Position numbers and translations under genes: made by a program
Assembly: GCA_030142905.1 (NCBI GenBank)
Contig: JASJOG010000256.1
Span: 97,001 to 161,000 of the forward strand
Reading direction: 5' to 3'
Source of the DNA: Heliopora coerulea
Lineage: Eukaryota; Cnidaria; Anthozoa; Scleralcyonacea; Helioporidae
Length of the DNA: 64,000 bases
Notes under the pieces: generated by a model
What the model was told of the DNA's origin: nothing
The model's input: the letters and a program-made list of their open reading frames with translations, nothing else
Database searches by the model: none
Part shown: positions 43,290 to 52,969 of the stretch, piece by piece
How the letters are laid out: every line of letters begins with the position of its first letter
Numbering within the stretch: position 1 is the first letter of the stretch

Positions 43290-43976
43290 TTATTTTATAA
43301 TAATTTCTAACAAAACATTTCCTATTGATAATGAATTATTTCCTTCTACTTTGAATTCTAATTCATTATATATTCCATTTGATAATTTTATTCCTCCTCC
43401 CGGCCCTGTTTCTTCAGGTGGATAAATTTTAGAAACACTACCTTTTAATGTTTATTCTGTTGTTATTGGAACTTGAACAAGTACATTACTTCTTTTACCA
43501 TCCACAAAATTTTTACTTTTATCAATCATATTACAGCTTATGTTTACATATTCCAAGTTGTTATTAATATTTACCTCGCTGTCACTCTCTGTTAATGTAT
43601 TTGCTTGTATTACTTTATTTTCTGGAAATCCTATGATTGGACCAAATGTTTGTAAATTTAATGTTTTATCTGATTTTATTGTACATTTTCCGGAATAATC
43701 AATTTGTTCTAATTCTATTTTTCCAACATTTTCTAATTCAGTTTTTAAAATATTAAAGGTATAATATCCATCTTTGAAGTTAATTTTTGTATTAGCACCT
43801 TGTGTATCATAAGTATAATGATGAATATTTTGATATAAATTATTATAATCCCAAAATATACTTACTGATTTTACAAACATATAACTCTCACAATGAGTTA
43901 ATATAAGTGGTTTTTCTAATTGAATTATTTTTTCACGGTTTTCGTCTTGTTTGATAAATATTTTAAGATTTGTCAT
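43290..43976 (-). pseudogene. mCP: Penton-like minor capsid protein (inner), one stop
   Basis: About 228 codons with the signatures of Polinton minor capsid proteins: FKDGYYTFNILKTELE, QTFGPIIGFPENK, VNINNNLEYVNISCNMID, KNFVDGKRSNVLVQVP and a C-terminal part with LSNGIYNELEFKVEGNN. In related Polintons this is the single-jelly-roll vertex protein. An in-frame stop lies at 43452-43454, after ITTE, where the outer copy reads on. The last 53 codons remain open. The gene lies between the 521-aa gene and the fibre genes, as expected for a virion module. Confidence 0.7.
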
Positions 43977-43981
43977 TTATT

Positions 43982-45547
43982 TTATAATATATATTTTGAA
44001 ATTAAAACTCCTCCAATTATTGATAAAGATAAAATCCATAAATTTTCACTTGACCCAATGGGTGTTTTTGAAGATTTACCTGAAAGATCTGAAATGTCTT
44101 TTAATGTATTTTTCACAGAGTTCGCTCTGCTTTCATCTTTTTTGGATTCATTTTTCTTTATATCTTTTTTGGATTCATTTTTCTTTATTTCATTTTTCTT
44201 TATTTCATTTCCCTGTAATTTTGTTTCGCGGGTCTTTGACCCGTAATAATTCAATTTTTTGTTAATTCCAAAAACCATATTTTCATCAGAAACTTTTAAC
44301 TTGTTATTATATCCTTCAATAGGATCTTTTAAAATTATTAAAGATGATGGAATTAACCATAACGTTGGGGATATAGCTGTATTTAAAACTACATTTGTTG
44401 TGGTTATAGCTGTATTCATATTATTTATCCAGGTTGATGTGTCATAATTTATAATTGAATCTTCAAAAATTTGTCTAAAAACTTTTTGTGCTTCTAAAGC
44501 TGAAGCTCTATTTGAAACAATACTTTGTTTTGTTCTTGCTTGTGCTCCTAGTATTGCATAAAGATATGCTTCAATGCTTTGATTTAATAATTCAGTTCCA
44601 TTTTTTATTAATCCATTTGACAATTTTGGAACAAATTTTTTATAATCATTTTGAGTGTCTCTAATTTGACCTGGACCATGATTATATCTTTTCCATGGAT
44701 TTGTACCAACAACATCTTGACCTAAATGTTCATTTTTTATTTTCATAATTTCTTGATAAGTCCATTTTGGATAGTGATCTTTTAAAAAACCAGCATTAAA
44801 TTTATAAAATATTTTATCATCACCATTTTTCAATTGATGCATAATTCTTCTAACTGTAAAATAAACATGAAATCTCATAAATGACGTAATTTGTTTTGGT
44901 GTATTTGAATTAAATAATAAATGCTGGATTGAAATTCCACATCCATAAGTTGCAATCCACGTTCCAATTATGCTTTGAAAATATGATTCATTTAGTGACC
45001 ATTTTGCATTATCATTTGTAGTTATATTCAACCCAGGTAAATTACTTTGAAAATAATCTGTATTACTAACATAAATTCTAAACTGGTTAATAGGATAACT
45101 TAAAATATACTGCGTAGGAAAATTATCCCAATAATAATTTTTTCCTGTATAATCAACATGTCTTTTTCCTCTTGGTAATTCTTGTATACTTCCACCAAGT
45201 TTCCAAATTTTTGGAAAGTGAGGTGTTGGTTTGTTAATATACAAATACTTTGTCATATTTGGGTCATTTTTAAATGTACCTGAATTTATGTCTGTTGAAA
45301 TATATTCATTGTTTTTGAAATATGTTATTGTTTTTTCCCAACTTCCATTTTTATTAATATCATGTTCGAAGGTAAACCTTTGCATGTCTGCATATGGATA
45401 TTTTTTTAAGAAATTTTCTTTAAACTTTTTATCCAAAATTTTTCTTTCATTAACCACAAAATCATATTCACTTCCATAATATTTTTTCTCAGCTTTTTCA
45501 ACTGAATCGTTAACGTTATCAATTTTCGTTTCATTCACTTCGTTCAT
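43982..45547 (-). CDS. Conserved Polinton protein of unknown role, C-terminal anchor, 521 aa (inner)
   Basis: An intact ORF. The core (about 60-370) is highly conserved with the outer copy: RHVDYTGKNYYWDNFPTQY, SYPINQFRIYVSNTDYFQS, IGTWIATYGCGISIQHLLF and HGPGQIRDTQNDYKKF. A low-complexity KKNESKKD tract follows (about 440-475) and a C-terminal membrane segment (LWILSLSIIGGVLISKYIL). I remember similar uncharacterised proteins in cnidarian Polintons. Its place beside the penton gene suggests a structural or assembly role; the function is unknown. It is divergent from integrase with only 23 bp between the ATGs. Confidence 0.7.
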   Translation of the reverse strand: MNEVNETKIDNVNDSVEKAEKKYYGSEYDFVVNERKILDKKFKENFLKKYPYADMQRFTFEHDINKNGSWEKTITYFKNNEYISTDINSGTFKNDPNMTKYLYINKPTPHFPKIWKLGGSIQELPRGKRHVDYTGKNYYWDNFPTQYILSYPINQFRIYVSNTDYFQSNLPGLNITTNDNAKWSLNESYFQSIIGTWIATYGCGISIQHLLFNSNTPKQITSFMRFHVYFTVRRIMHQLKNGDDKIFYKFNAGFLKDHYPKWTYQEIMKIKNEHLGQDVVGTNPWKRYNHGPGQIRDTQNDYKKFVPKLSNGLIKNGTELLNQSIEAYLYAILGAQARTKQSIVSNRASALEAQKVFRQIFEDSIINYDTSTWINNMNTAITTTNVVLNTAISPTLWLIPSSLIILKDPIEGYNNKLKVSDENMVFGINKKLNYYGSKTRETKLQGNEIKKNEIKKNESKKDIKKNESKKDESRANSVKNTLKDISDLSGKSSKTPIGSSENLWILSLSIIGGVLISKYIL

Positions 45548-45570
45548 TTATTTATTTTAATAAGAAATAA
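45548..45570. promoter_or_regulatory. 23-bp divergent start region, inner
   Basis: TTATTTATTTTAATAAGAAA plus TAA separates two ATGs. Both strands read as ...AATAAATG, so each gene has the TAAATG context with almost no leader. The outer element has an equivalent 26-bp spacer (57377-57402). Confidence 0.6.
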
Positions 45571-46720
45571 ATGAACAAAGTTAGTGAAAAAGAATTTGTT
45601 ATAGAACAAGAGTTAAGAGATATTTATTACAATCCTAAAACAGGTTATCAATCTGCTGAAAGACTTTATCAAAAAGTAAAAGACATACTTCCAAAGGGAT
45701 TAAATGTTAGTAGAAAAATTGTACAAGACTGGTTAAAAACACAAGATACTTTTACAAGATTTAAACCAATTGTAAAAAGACATAAATTTCAAAAAAACAT
45801 TTGTTAAAGACTTGGGAGACCAAATACAAATGGATTTGATTGATATGAAAAAATATAAAAAAGAAAATGATGATTATTACTGGATTCTTACTGCTGTTGA
45901 AATTTTGAGTAGATATGCATTTGCTATTCCTGTTTACAGAAAAGACACTTACAACATGACGTTGGCTGTTTCAGAATTATTGAAAAAATTCCAAAAAAGA
46001 TTTGGTAAATACCCAAATGTAGCTCAATTTGATGAAGGAAAAGAATTTTATAATGTTGGAGTAAAGTTGATATTAAAAAATCATGATGTTGAATATTTTT
46101 CCTCTAAATCTGTTAAAAAAGCAGCTATAGTTGAAAGATTTAACAGAACGCTAAAAACATCCATGTGGAAATATTTCTATAACAATAAAACTAATAATTG
46201 GATCTCCGTTTTAGATAAGCTTGTGAATAATTATAATAATACTAAACACACTAGTATATTAATGAAACCTGCTGATGTGAACAAGTCTAACAAAGACCAA
46301 GTGTGGATTACACTATATGGTTACCCATTAGGAGATTTACCTTTACCTAAATTCAGAATTGGTAATACTGTTAGGATTTCTAAATATAAGAATATCTTTA
46401 CTAAGGGTTATGAAGCTAATTTTACAGAAGAAATTTTTAAAATTGTAAAAGTATTCAGAGGTGATCCAAACATGTATGAAGTGGAAGATTTAGAAGGAGA
46501 ACCAATCATTGGAAAATTTTATGAGCAGGAACTATCTGCTGTGAATAAAAAGGATGATATATATAAAGTAGAGAAAATATTAAAAAGAAAAAAAGTTAAA
46601 GGAAAAAATATGGTGTTGGTAAAGTGGCTAGGTTATGATAATAAACATAACTCTTGGATCGCGCAAAGCGCTCTGAGCAGCTTAGCTGCGATCGCACATG
46701 AAAATATTCAAAACATATAA
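45571..46720 (+). pseudogene. INT: Polinton integrase with chromodomain (inner), one frame shift
   Basis: Retrovirus-type (DDE) integrase that inserts the element and makes 6-bp duplications. The N-terminal helical region (RDIYYNPKTGYQSAERLY, VQDWLKTQDTFTRF) is followed, after a one-base shift near 45795 in a run of seven A, by the catalytic core: Asp in QMDLIDM, Asp in QFDEGKEF, Glu in IVERFNR (33 residues between the last two by my count). The C-terminal chromodomain is YKVEKILKRKKVKGKNMVLVKWLGY...SWI. All three acidic residues are present. The shift lies in the short linker before the core. The outer copy has six A at this place. Confidence 0.95.
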
Positions 46721-46725
46721 AATAA

Positions 46726-48083
46726 ATGGATAAAGGTTTTGATGATATAGAAATGAGAAATAGAAACATAGAAGAAGAAGAGGAAGACCGTGAGGACCAT
46801 GAGGAAGAAGACCGTGAGGACGAAACAAGTTTTGGGGGAGATGATAATAATAGAAGTATTAATATAATAAACACAGAAAATCCAAAAAGTAAATTTAATA
46901 GGGTTGGTCGTGGAAGAATTGGTAGTTTACCTGATATAAAAAAAGATATAGGAGCAATGAGTAGATCAATGACTAATGATAGAAAAAAATCTTTCAAAAA
47001 ACTATTCAATGTTACTCTTGAAAAGAAAAATGGACCAAATTCAAGTATATTGTTAGATAACACTGTATTTTTTGTAGAAAATGACACAGGCACAGTTTCC
47101 ATTATATTCAAAGGTAAAAAGATTGGTAATGTTGACCGTGACTTTAAACCAGAGTTATTTGTTAGAAAAAATAAGAAATATGTTGATGAATTTAATGATT
47201 ATATGAAAAAAGCAAAAAAAGAATATGAAAAACTCCAAGGTCGGTAATAGAAAAAAGAATCAGCGACCGTGGCGATTATGGTGACCTTGAAAATGAATTT
47301 ACTAATTCTATCACTGATGATTCTATTTTAGAAATTCAAACTAAAATTGATAATATAATTGATGAAAATAACTTAAAAAAATTCATTGATAATAAACAGG
47401 ATCCAAGACGAACATTATTTGAAGGAAATGAATTAAGAAAATTTAGAGGACTAGTATATTTAGAGGATATTGACTCTAATCTATTAGAAAATGAAAAAAA
47501 AGAAGTTATACATGGAAAAATTGATGGATTTGATAGAGAGCATCAACATTGGAAAAATAAATCTGATTTAGAAACAGCTGAACCCCAAAAAAGTATATAT
47601 AAAAGTTTTTCAGAAATTGCAAAACTTCAAGCAGATAAAATGAGACTTGAAAATAATGAAAGACCAATTAGTGAAGAAGGAATACAGATTTTAAATGAAA
47701 ATGCTGAAGAATCTGACCTTGGAAGATTAGAAAGATTTAAAAAATGGGCAAAAGAAAATCTCGCAGGTTTATCAGCAGTAGCAATTTCTGTTGCAGGTAT
47801 AATTACAACAATAGTTATAGGAGCAAGAAACGCATTGAAAACAGGTTCAAATGCAGTTGGAAAATTAGGAAAAGCAATTGCAAATATAGGTAAAAATTTT
47901 GGTGCAGTCATTTCAGCAGTTTTAAATTTAATTTCTCAAATATTATCATGGGGGGCAAAAGGTATTGCTTTTCTAGCTAAAAATTTATGGATATTAGTTA
48001 TTGCAATCACTTACTTTTTATACAATGAATACCGAAAGGACAAAGATCGAACGAAGGTTCATCGGACGAAGGTGCAATACTGA
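46726..48083 (+). pseudogene. Acidic protein with hydrophobic tail, putative virion protein (inner), one frame shift
   Basis: About 452 codons. The N-terminal part has a Glu/Asp-rich tract (residues 17-34), then a basic region and a compact domain (SILLDNTVFFVEN, TVSIIFKGKKIGN). A one-base shift near 47231, in a run of A, changes frame. Downstream are GKIDGFDREHQHW, KWAKENLAGLSAVAIS and a long hydrophobic and amphipathic C-terminus (AVAISVAGIITTIVIGARNA, VISAVLNLISQILSWGAKGI, LWILVIAITYFLY). The tail suggests membrane insertion or disruption, perhaps like minor core proteins of related viruses; this is inference. The homologue is at 58549-59875. Confidence 0.65.
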
Positions 48084-48134
48084 AAGGTTAATAAAGATTA
48101 AAAAAATTTTTTTGTATTTCATATATAATAAAAA

Positions 48135-49373
48135 ATGAATAGAGAAAACAAATTATATCCAGGATATAAAAGGTCAAAAATGAGTGATATTAAAGGAACC
48201 AGAACAAGACATGTTGTAACTTTAAATCCAAATTCAGTAAACCCAGAAGAAGACCTTTATATAGATATTCCAAAATTAAACCCTAATTTGTGTCTTGTAC
48301 CCGATTCATTAAGATTGTTATTTAATTTTAAAAATGTAAATACAAAGTCTTGGTTTTTAAATAATTTATCAAAATTGTTAAAGAAAAGATTAGTTGTTAA
48401 ATTTGCTGGAGAAATTGTTTATGATAATAGCGGAGAATCTCTTTTGGAAATTTACAAAGATCTTTGGAAAACTAAATCCGAAAGAGCAGATATGGTTGAA
48501 TATGTGTTAGCAAGTGAAAATTTGAGAAAATTAATTTCAAAAGACGACAGCGGAGCAACAAGTGGAAGCGCAGAAAAAGTTTCTGATAAACTAATGTTTG
48601 ATATTTATGGAACAAAACAGTGCTTAAAATTGGAAAAAATACTCTCGGATCATGGACTATATGCTCCTTATGGAATGATTAACAATTTTCAATATATTTT
48701 AACTTTCCCAAAAGCAAGTGAAATTATGGTAGCACAAAGTGGTGAAAGTGTTGGAGGATACAAATTAGAAAATTTAGAATTGGAATATGAAACGATTGAA
48801 AACCAAGATTTAGCAGTTGATGTTTTAACAAATTACACCACAGGAAGATCATTGTCATATAATTATGTAACTTTGATGAAAACAGTAGAATGGAATAAAG
48901 ATGCTACTTTACATAATGAAACCATAAATATTCCACGTAAAAGTATGAAAGCAGTTGTACTGTTATTTAGAAATAAAACTATCACAGATAGTGAGCAATT
49001 TGTTTATCCAAATATAACAGATGTCAAAATTAGTGTTGAAGGAGTACCAAATAGTATATATTCTCAAGGTATGCCAAAAAGAAGATTTTTTGAAGAAGCA
49101 CTTAGAATATTTCGTTGTAATTATTTTGATTGTGACGCAGTTATGGATATTGAAAAATTCTACAAAGATTCATTTGCATTATGTATTGATTTAAGAACAT
49201 TAGATGACAACTTTGTTTATGGAACTGGTAAAAAATTAGTAAACACACTATCTGGATTATTGCTAGAAATTAAAAAAACTGCTATTAGTGCAAATGTAAT
49301 GTGTTATATATTTGTAATAAGTGATGGATTACTAAATATTGTAAATAAAGATTTATCTTCAATCCAATTTTAA
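48135..49373 (+). CDS. MCP: Major capsid protein, double-jelly-roll type (inner, intact)
   Basis: An intact 412-residue ORF. Signatures match Polinton major capsid proteins as I know them: LCLVPDSLRLLFNFKN, SKLLKKRLVVKFAGEIVYDN, LENLELEYETI, RKSMKAVVLLFRN, ITDVKISVEGVPNSIYSQGM, FYKDSFALCIDLRTLDDN and a C-terminal VISDGLLNI. It would form the hexon-like shell. It lies directly upstream of the packaging ATPase on the same strand. Compared with the outer copy there is no break. The start at 48135 follows 'atatataataaaaa'; an alternative start at 48180 would also fit. Confidence 0.78.
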   Translation: MNRENKLYPGYKRSKMSDIKGTRTRHVVTLNPNSVNPEEDLYIDIPKLNPNLCLVPDSLRLLFNFKNVNTKSWFLNNLSKLLKKRLVVKFAGEIVYDNSGESLLEIYKDLWKTKSERADMVEYVLASENLRKLISKDDSGATSGSAEKVSDKLMFDIYGTKQCLKLEKILSDHGLYAPYGMINNFQYILTFPKASEIMVAQSGESVGGYKLENLELEYETIENQDLAVDVLTNYTTGRSLSYNYVTLMKTVEWNKDATLHNETINIPRKSMKAVVLLFRNKTITDSEQFVYPNITDVKISVEGVPNSIYSQGMPKRRFFEEALRIFRCNYFDCDAVMDIEKFYKDSFALCIDLRTLDDNFVYGTGKKLVNTLSGLLLEIKKTAISANVMCYIFVISDGLLNIVNKDLSSIQF

Positions 49374-49389
49374 ACATCAAAAATAAAAA

Positions 49390-50035
49390 ATGAACAACTT
49401 GAATGAAATGAATGAAATGAATGAAATGAATAACGAAGTTAAACCATTTAATATGATAATTGTTGGAATGACTGCTTGCGGAAAAACAAAATATCTTTTA
49501 GATTTTATAGAAAATGAATATAAAAATTATTTTGATTATATTTTTTTAATTTGTCCAACATTTGAATGGAATAAAACTTATGAAAATTGGAAATATGATA
49601 AAGATGAAGATTTTATTACAATTCCTTGTGATCAAGACAACGTTGAAGATTGGCTAAAATTTATAGTAAATTTTTCAAAAGGAACCAAAAAGTTTAATTA
49701 TTCTTGATGATTGTGCAAGTGGAAAAAATGTTAAAAATAGAACAAGTGAATTGGTTAAATTAGGATTTAGCGCTAGACATTATAATCTTTCCGTTGTTGT
49801 AATTACACAACAATTTACAAGTATTGCAAAACCATTTAGAGAAAATATTTCAAAATTAGTCACATTTTATAATCCAAATAAAAAAGATATGACAACAATA
49901 GTTCAAGAATATTTAGGAGTGGATGGCCGCGCAGAATTGGAAAAAATTTTAGAAACTTTGAAAACAAAAAAATATTCATGTTTGGAAATAAATTTAATTT
50001 TTCCATTTGGTTATAAAATAAATGAGTGCAACTAG
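49390..50035 (+). pseudogene. ATPase: Genome packaging ATPase, A32/FtsK-HerA type (inner), one frame shift
   Basis: The N-terminus has an NEMNEM repeat (codons 2-13), then MIIVGMTACGKTKYLLDF with Walker A (GMTACGKT). FDYIFLICPTFEW follows, then after a one-base shift near 49690 in a run of five A comes LIILDDCASGK (Walker B, DD), SARHYNLSVVVITQQ (sensor-like) and VTFYNPNKKDM. Such ATPases pump viral DNA into the capsid. The shift sits just before Walker B and would remove it from the product. The 3' end overlaps the next gene. Confidence 0.85.
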
Positions 50036-50600
50036 TGATTATGTAAAAATACCGCAAATGGACGCATCCCCATCGGATGACCAGGAAAAAAAGAATAGAA
50101 CAGATCCATCCACATCGCCCTTCGGGCTCAGAAGCGAAGCTTCAGCGGATGATCGTGAAAAAATGCAAGATGGAAAAAAATAAGTTATGAAAAAACGCGA
50201 AGAATTGATAAGATTATCTGAAGATGGGGAAATTAGCCAATCGGTGCAAAATTTGAAAAAAGCAAGCGATAAAGTTATACTAAAAATTTATTCTGAATAT
50301 GGAATTAAACAATCAGAAAAAGCAAATGTATTTTTAACAGATTTATTAATTAGTAAATTTGCAGATTTATTAGGTGGTTTAGAAGCTATTGAAAGCAGTG
50401 AAGAATTGGAAAAAGAGTTGGTAAAAGATAAATTATTAAAAAAAGATGTAAAATCTGTGGTTGAAAAACTATCACCATATCTACCATATCTTGGAATATT
50501 ATCTGGTGGAATTACCGTTGGAAAACATGTTATTAAAAAACAATCTAAAACAAAAGAATCAACACCTCTGACAGAAGAATCAACATCCTCAACAAATTAA
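50022..50600 (+). pseudogene. Conserved small protein (inner), nonsense codon
   Basis: The likely start is ATG 50022, in AAAATAAATG, overlapping the ATPase end by 14 bp in another frame. The N-terminal 53 codons are polar and poorly conserved and end in a TAA at 50181-50183; the outer copy reads on at this place. Two codons later ATG 50187 opens the conserved 137-residue part: MKKREELIRLSEDGEI, KANVFLTDLLISKFADLL and SVVEKLSPYLPYLGILSGGI. This downstream ATG could still serve. Function unknown; a weakly hydrophobic C-terminal helix is visible. Confidence 0.6.
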
Positions 50601-50636
50601 TTTTATAATATATTGATTTATTATAAAATTACAAAA

Positions 50637-51041
50637 TTATTCATCTTCATTTTTAGGTTTTGGTTCAGCGGAGTGCTGACCGGAGGGAATGTTAACATTA
50701 TCATTTTTTAAATTAATAAGTGAAGCAATTATTTTATCTTTTTCTGTGTCATTTTTATTTTCATTTTCAAGAGACTTTAATAATTTTAAATGACTATTAT
50801 TTTCTGAAAAATTAACCTCTTCAACAGAATTACTTCCAAAATTCGCACCAGCTTCAAAATCTTTAAAACCGATATCAACATGCGCACCAATTCTAAAACC
50901 GCTTTTTTTAACTTTTCTAAAATTTATTGGAGGATACCTATCAAGGTTAATATCTGAACGTCCAAGACTTGAACCTGATTTTCTGTCTTCATAATTTTCA
51001 ATATTATTTTTACTTTTTGTTTTTGAAATACAATGACCCAT
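50637..51041 (-). CDS. Protein with myristoylation-type N-terminus, 134 aa (inner)
   Basis: It starts MGHCISKTKSK: Gly2, Ser6 and basic residues fit an N-myristoylation signal, and Cys4 could be palmitoylated. A conserved core follows (RYPPINFRKVKKSGFRIGA, HVDIGFKDFEAGANFG, FSENNSHLKLLKSLENE), then a charged tail. The outer homologue starts MGNSKSKTK, so Gly2 and the basic patch are conserved while the following residues are not. A membrane-targeting role is inferred. It is convergent with the previous gene, 36 bp apart. Confidence 0.65.
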   Translation of the reverse strand: MGHCISKTKSKNNIENYEDRKSGSSLGRSDINLDRYPPINFRKVKKSGFRIGAHVDIGFKDFEAGANFGSNSVEEVNFSENNSHLKLLKSLENENKNDTEKDKIIASLINLKNDNVNIPSGQHSAEPKPKNEDE

Positions 51042-51045
51042 TTAT

Positions 51046-51255
51046 TTATATTAAATTTTGATAATAACTAATTTTTCCACAAATTTTACATCGAAATGTT
51101 CTAGGTTCTGAAATATAAATATAAAGTTTAAAAACATTATTCCAAAAAAATCTAAACAATTTACTAAATCTTATGTAAAAATTTAGAATTTTCAAACATT
51201 TTTTACATATTGTAAATAAATATCTATTAGTATTTCTTAAAACTATATCATACAT
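51046..51255 (-). CDS. Small Cys-rich protein, 69 aa (inner)
   Basis: CKKC (residues 18-21) and CKICG (residues about 56-60) could bind one metal ion; the segment between is aromatic and basic (FYIRFSKLFRFFWNNVF). It is preceded by TTTAAATAAAAATG. The outer element has a different small Cys-rich gene at the same place (62651-62848). Confidence 0.5.
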   Translation of the reverse strand: MYDIVLRNTNRYLFTICKKCLKILNFYIRFSKLFRFFWNNVFKLYIYISEPRTFRCKICGKISYYQNLI

Positions 51256-51311
51256 TTTTATTTAAAACAAAATTATTAAAATCAATGTATATTTATAGTG
51301 TTATTAGAGTT

Positions 51312-51754
51312 TCCTTAAAACCGCTTCGCACGCACCTTCGGTGCTGTCAAAATAAGGTAATTCCCCCGCTTTTTGTTGCGGGGTTTTTCCCGCATTCCAT
51401 ACATGCCTAATCTCCCTAACAACGGAGCAAACCGAAAATAGTTTTTTTGTTGACATCGAGCGAGGCTAGTTGTTAGGGAGATTGAGCATGTATGGAATGT
51501 TTGGAATGTTAAGGTTATTCCCCCAAGACACTTTGAAAAATTTTGACCCGTTTTTAAAATGTGTTGAAATTCCCGGTAATGTTAACAAATTCCTGGAAGA
51601 GGCTGGAAGTGATCGAACGAAGTTCTCAGCGAAGCAACCGAAAGTTACGTTATCAAGGAAAAGGGTTTTCACCGACTATTTTTGTCGATTTTGAAAATGT
51701 GTAAAATTTAACCAAATCCCTAAATGTCCTAGAATCCGGACTTTACAGACTACT
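51312..51754 (-). repeat. Inner Polinton right TIR
   Basis: Reverse complement of 33726-34177 with few differences; the left copy carries one extra 'cacttccggt'-type unit. It includes the same internal palindrome and the 'ccgcttcgcacgc' patch (51322-51334). Confidence 0.92.
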
Positions 51755-51760
51755 AAAATT
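51755..51760. other. 6-bp target duplication of inner Polinton, right
   Basis: AAAATT, identical to 33720-33725. Confidence 0.95.
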
Positions 51761-51836
51761 TTGTAATGAATTTTCATTACAAAATTATTACAAAAGACTT
51801 TTTTTATTACATTTCTTTGATTTTATAAATTATATA

Positions 51837-52241
51837 TCAACCAGAAACACCAATGACAAGAAATGCAACATTTTGATATTCTTTCATCTCGTCAGAAGGT
51901 TTATAATAATCTTCCAATTTTGGTTGATTATTCTTAGATTCGTTGTATTCATTTTCCAATCTAACCACACGATTATTCATTTCAGCAAGAGTTTTCAAAG
52001 ATCTATTGGTCTTTTTTCTATCCGCATTCGCATCAGATAATTCTTGTCGTAATTTTTCAATCTCTTGTTTTTTCTCCACTTGTTTTTCACACCATTTTTC
52101 TTTGTCTTTTGCTAGTTTTTCCATTGCTTCATTATGTCTTTTTATTTCTTTTTCTTATCCGGTATGATTAAGTTTACTGAATAAAAATCCTGCTCCTGCA
52201 AATGCAACAGCATTAAATAATCCACCAACTATTGTTTCCAT
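51837..52241 (-). pseudogene. Membrane/coiled-coil protein (outer)
   Basis: Homologue of the inner 142-aa gene: ETIVGGLFNAVAFAGAGF start, coiled coil (KQEIEKLRQELSDANAD) and NVAFLVIGVSG end. In-frame stops lie near 52154 and at 51837-51839, where the inner copy has Tyr and Gly. Confidence 0.8.
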
Positions 52242-52266
52242 TTATTTTTATAAAAAAATTTTTTTC

Positions 52267-52503
52267 CTAATTTTTGAATGGATTTTCAGGAATCCACTTT
52301 TTATCTTGTGCATATTTGATTCCAAGAGTTGACAATCCTACAGCTGTTGCAAGTTTCAAAGTTGGAACAAGACTAGCTGCAGTTCATAGACCATCACTAA
52401 ATACTTTTCTTGTTATCGTTCCAACACCAACAGCTCCCATTGTAATTAGTGTGGAATCAAACAATTCGTTCATGACTTCTTTTCTATTCATTTCATTACT
52501 CAT
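52267..52503 (-). pseudogene. Small membrane protein (outer)
   Basis: Homologue of the inner 77-aa gene (NRKEVMNELFDSTLITMGA ... YAQDKKWIPENPF) with one in-frame stop near 52386 after SDGL. The start is in TATAAATAAATG. Confidence 0.75.
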
Positions 52504-52546
52504 TTATTTATATACATAAAATTTTTTTTATTAATTCTTTACTTCC

Positions 52547-52963
52547 TTAGAGGTTTTCAATAGGACACAGCGGTCTGCTTTGATCGATTTTATTAATTTC
52601 ATAGTCATTCTTACTTTTTTTATTATTTATGATTTCTTTTTCTTCCCTTCGACCACTTTCTCTTTTGTCTCTTTTATATGAATAATATAATCCACCAATA
52701 GAAATAACAAGCCCTAAAACTCCAATAAAGTGTCTATAATCTAAATAATTTATTATTTCTCCTTTTTCTTTCTCTAATTTAGAAGCCTCTGATTCGACTT
52801 TACATTCTTCCATATGTCGCTGTCTTGCTTTTCTTTCTTTTGCCTCTTTTGAAATTTTTGCCAACCTTTTTCCCAATTCTACTTTTCTTGGATCTTTTAC
52901 TTTAACGGTTTTTTAAACTGCCGTTATTTTGTTTTCTGATGGCGTTTTGTTTTCTTCACTCAT
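52547..52963 (-). pseudogene. Small single-pass membrane protein (outer)
   Basis: Homologue of the inner 107-aa gene. An in-frame stop near 52913 splits off the first 16 codons. The conserved VELGKRLAKISKEAKERKA and a hydrophobic segment (FIGVLGLVISIGGLYYSY) follow. The C-terminus is longer than in the inner copy. Confidence 0.7.
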
Positions 52964-52969
52964 TTATTT

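Larger units (their letters stand above)
33726..51754. mobile_element. Inner Polinton/Maverick (adintovirus-like)
   Basis: An 18,029-bp element with TIRs of about 445 bp starting 'agtagtctgtaaagtccgg' and an exact AAAATT target duplication. It is inserted in the same orientation as its host element, between the 261-aa gene and the coiled-coil gene. Gene order matches the outer copy, with an extra fibre gene and two extra small genes. Polymerase, major capsid, 521-aa protein, fibres and most small genes are open. Integrase, acidic protein, ATPase, penton and one small gene are each broken once. Confidence 0.97.

Noticed and set aside
45780..45815. Programmed frameshift in the inner integrase (AAAAAAAC looks like a slippery site)
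   Set aside because: A -1 slip at that heptamer leads into a frame that does not encode the catalytic core. The downstream core lies in the other frame, and the outer copy has one A fewer, so a one-base insertion is simpler.
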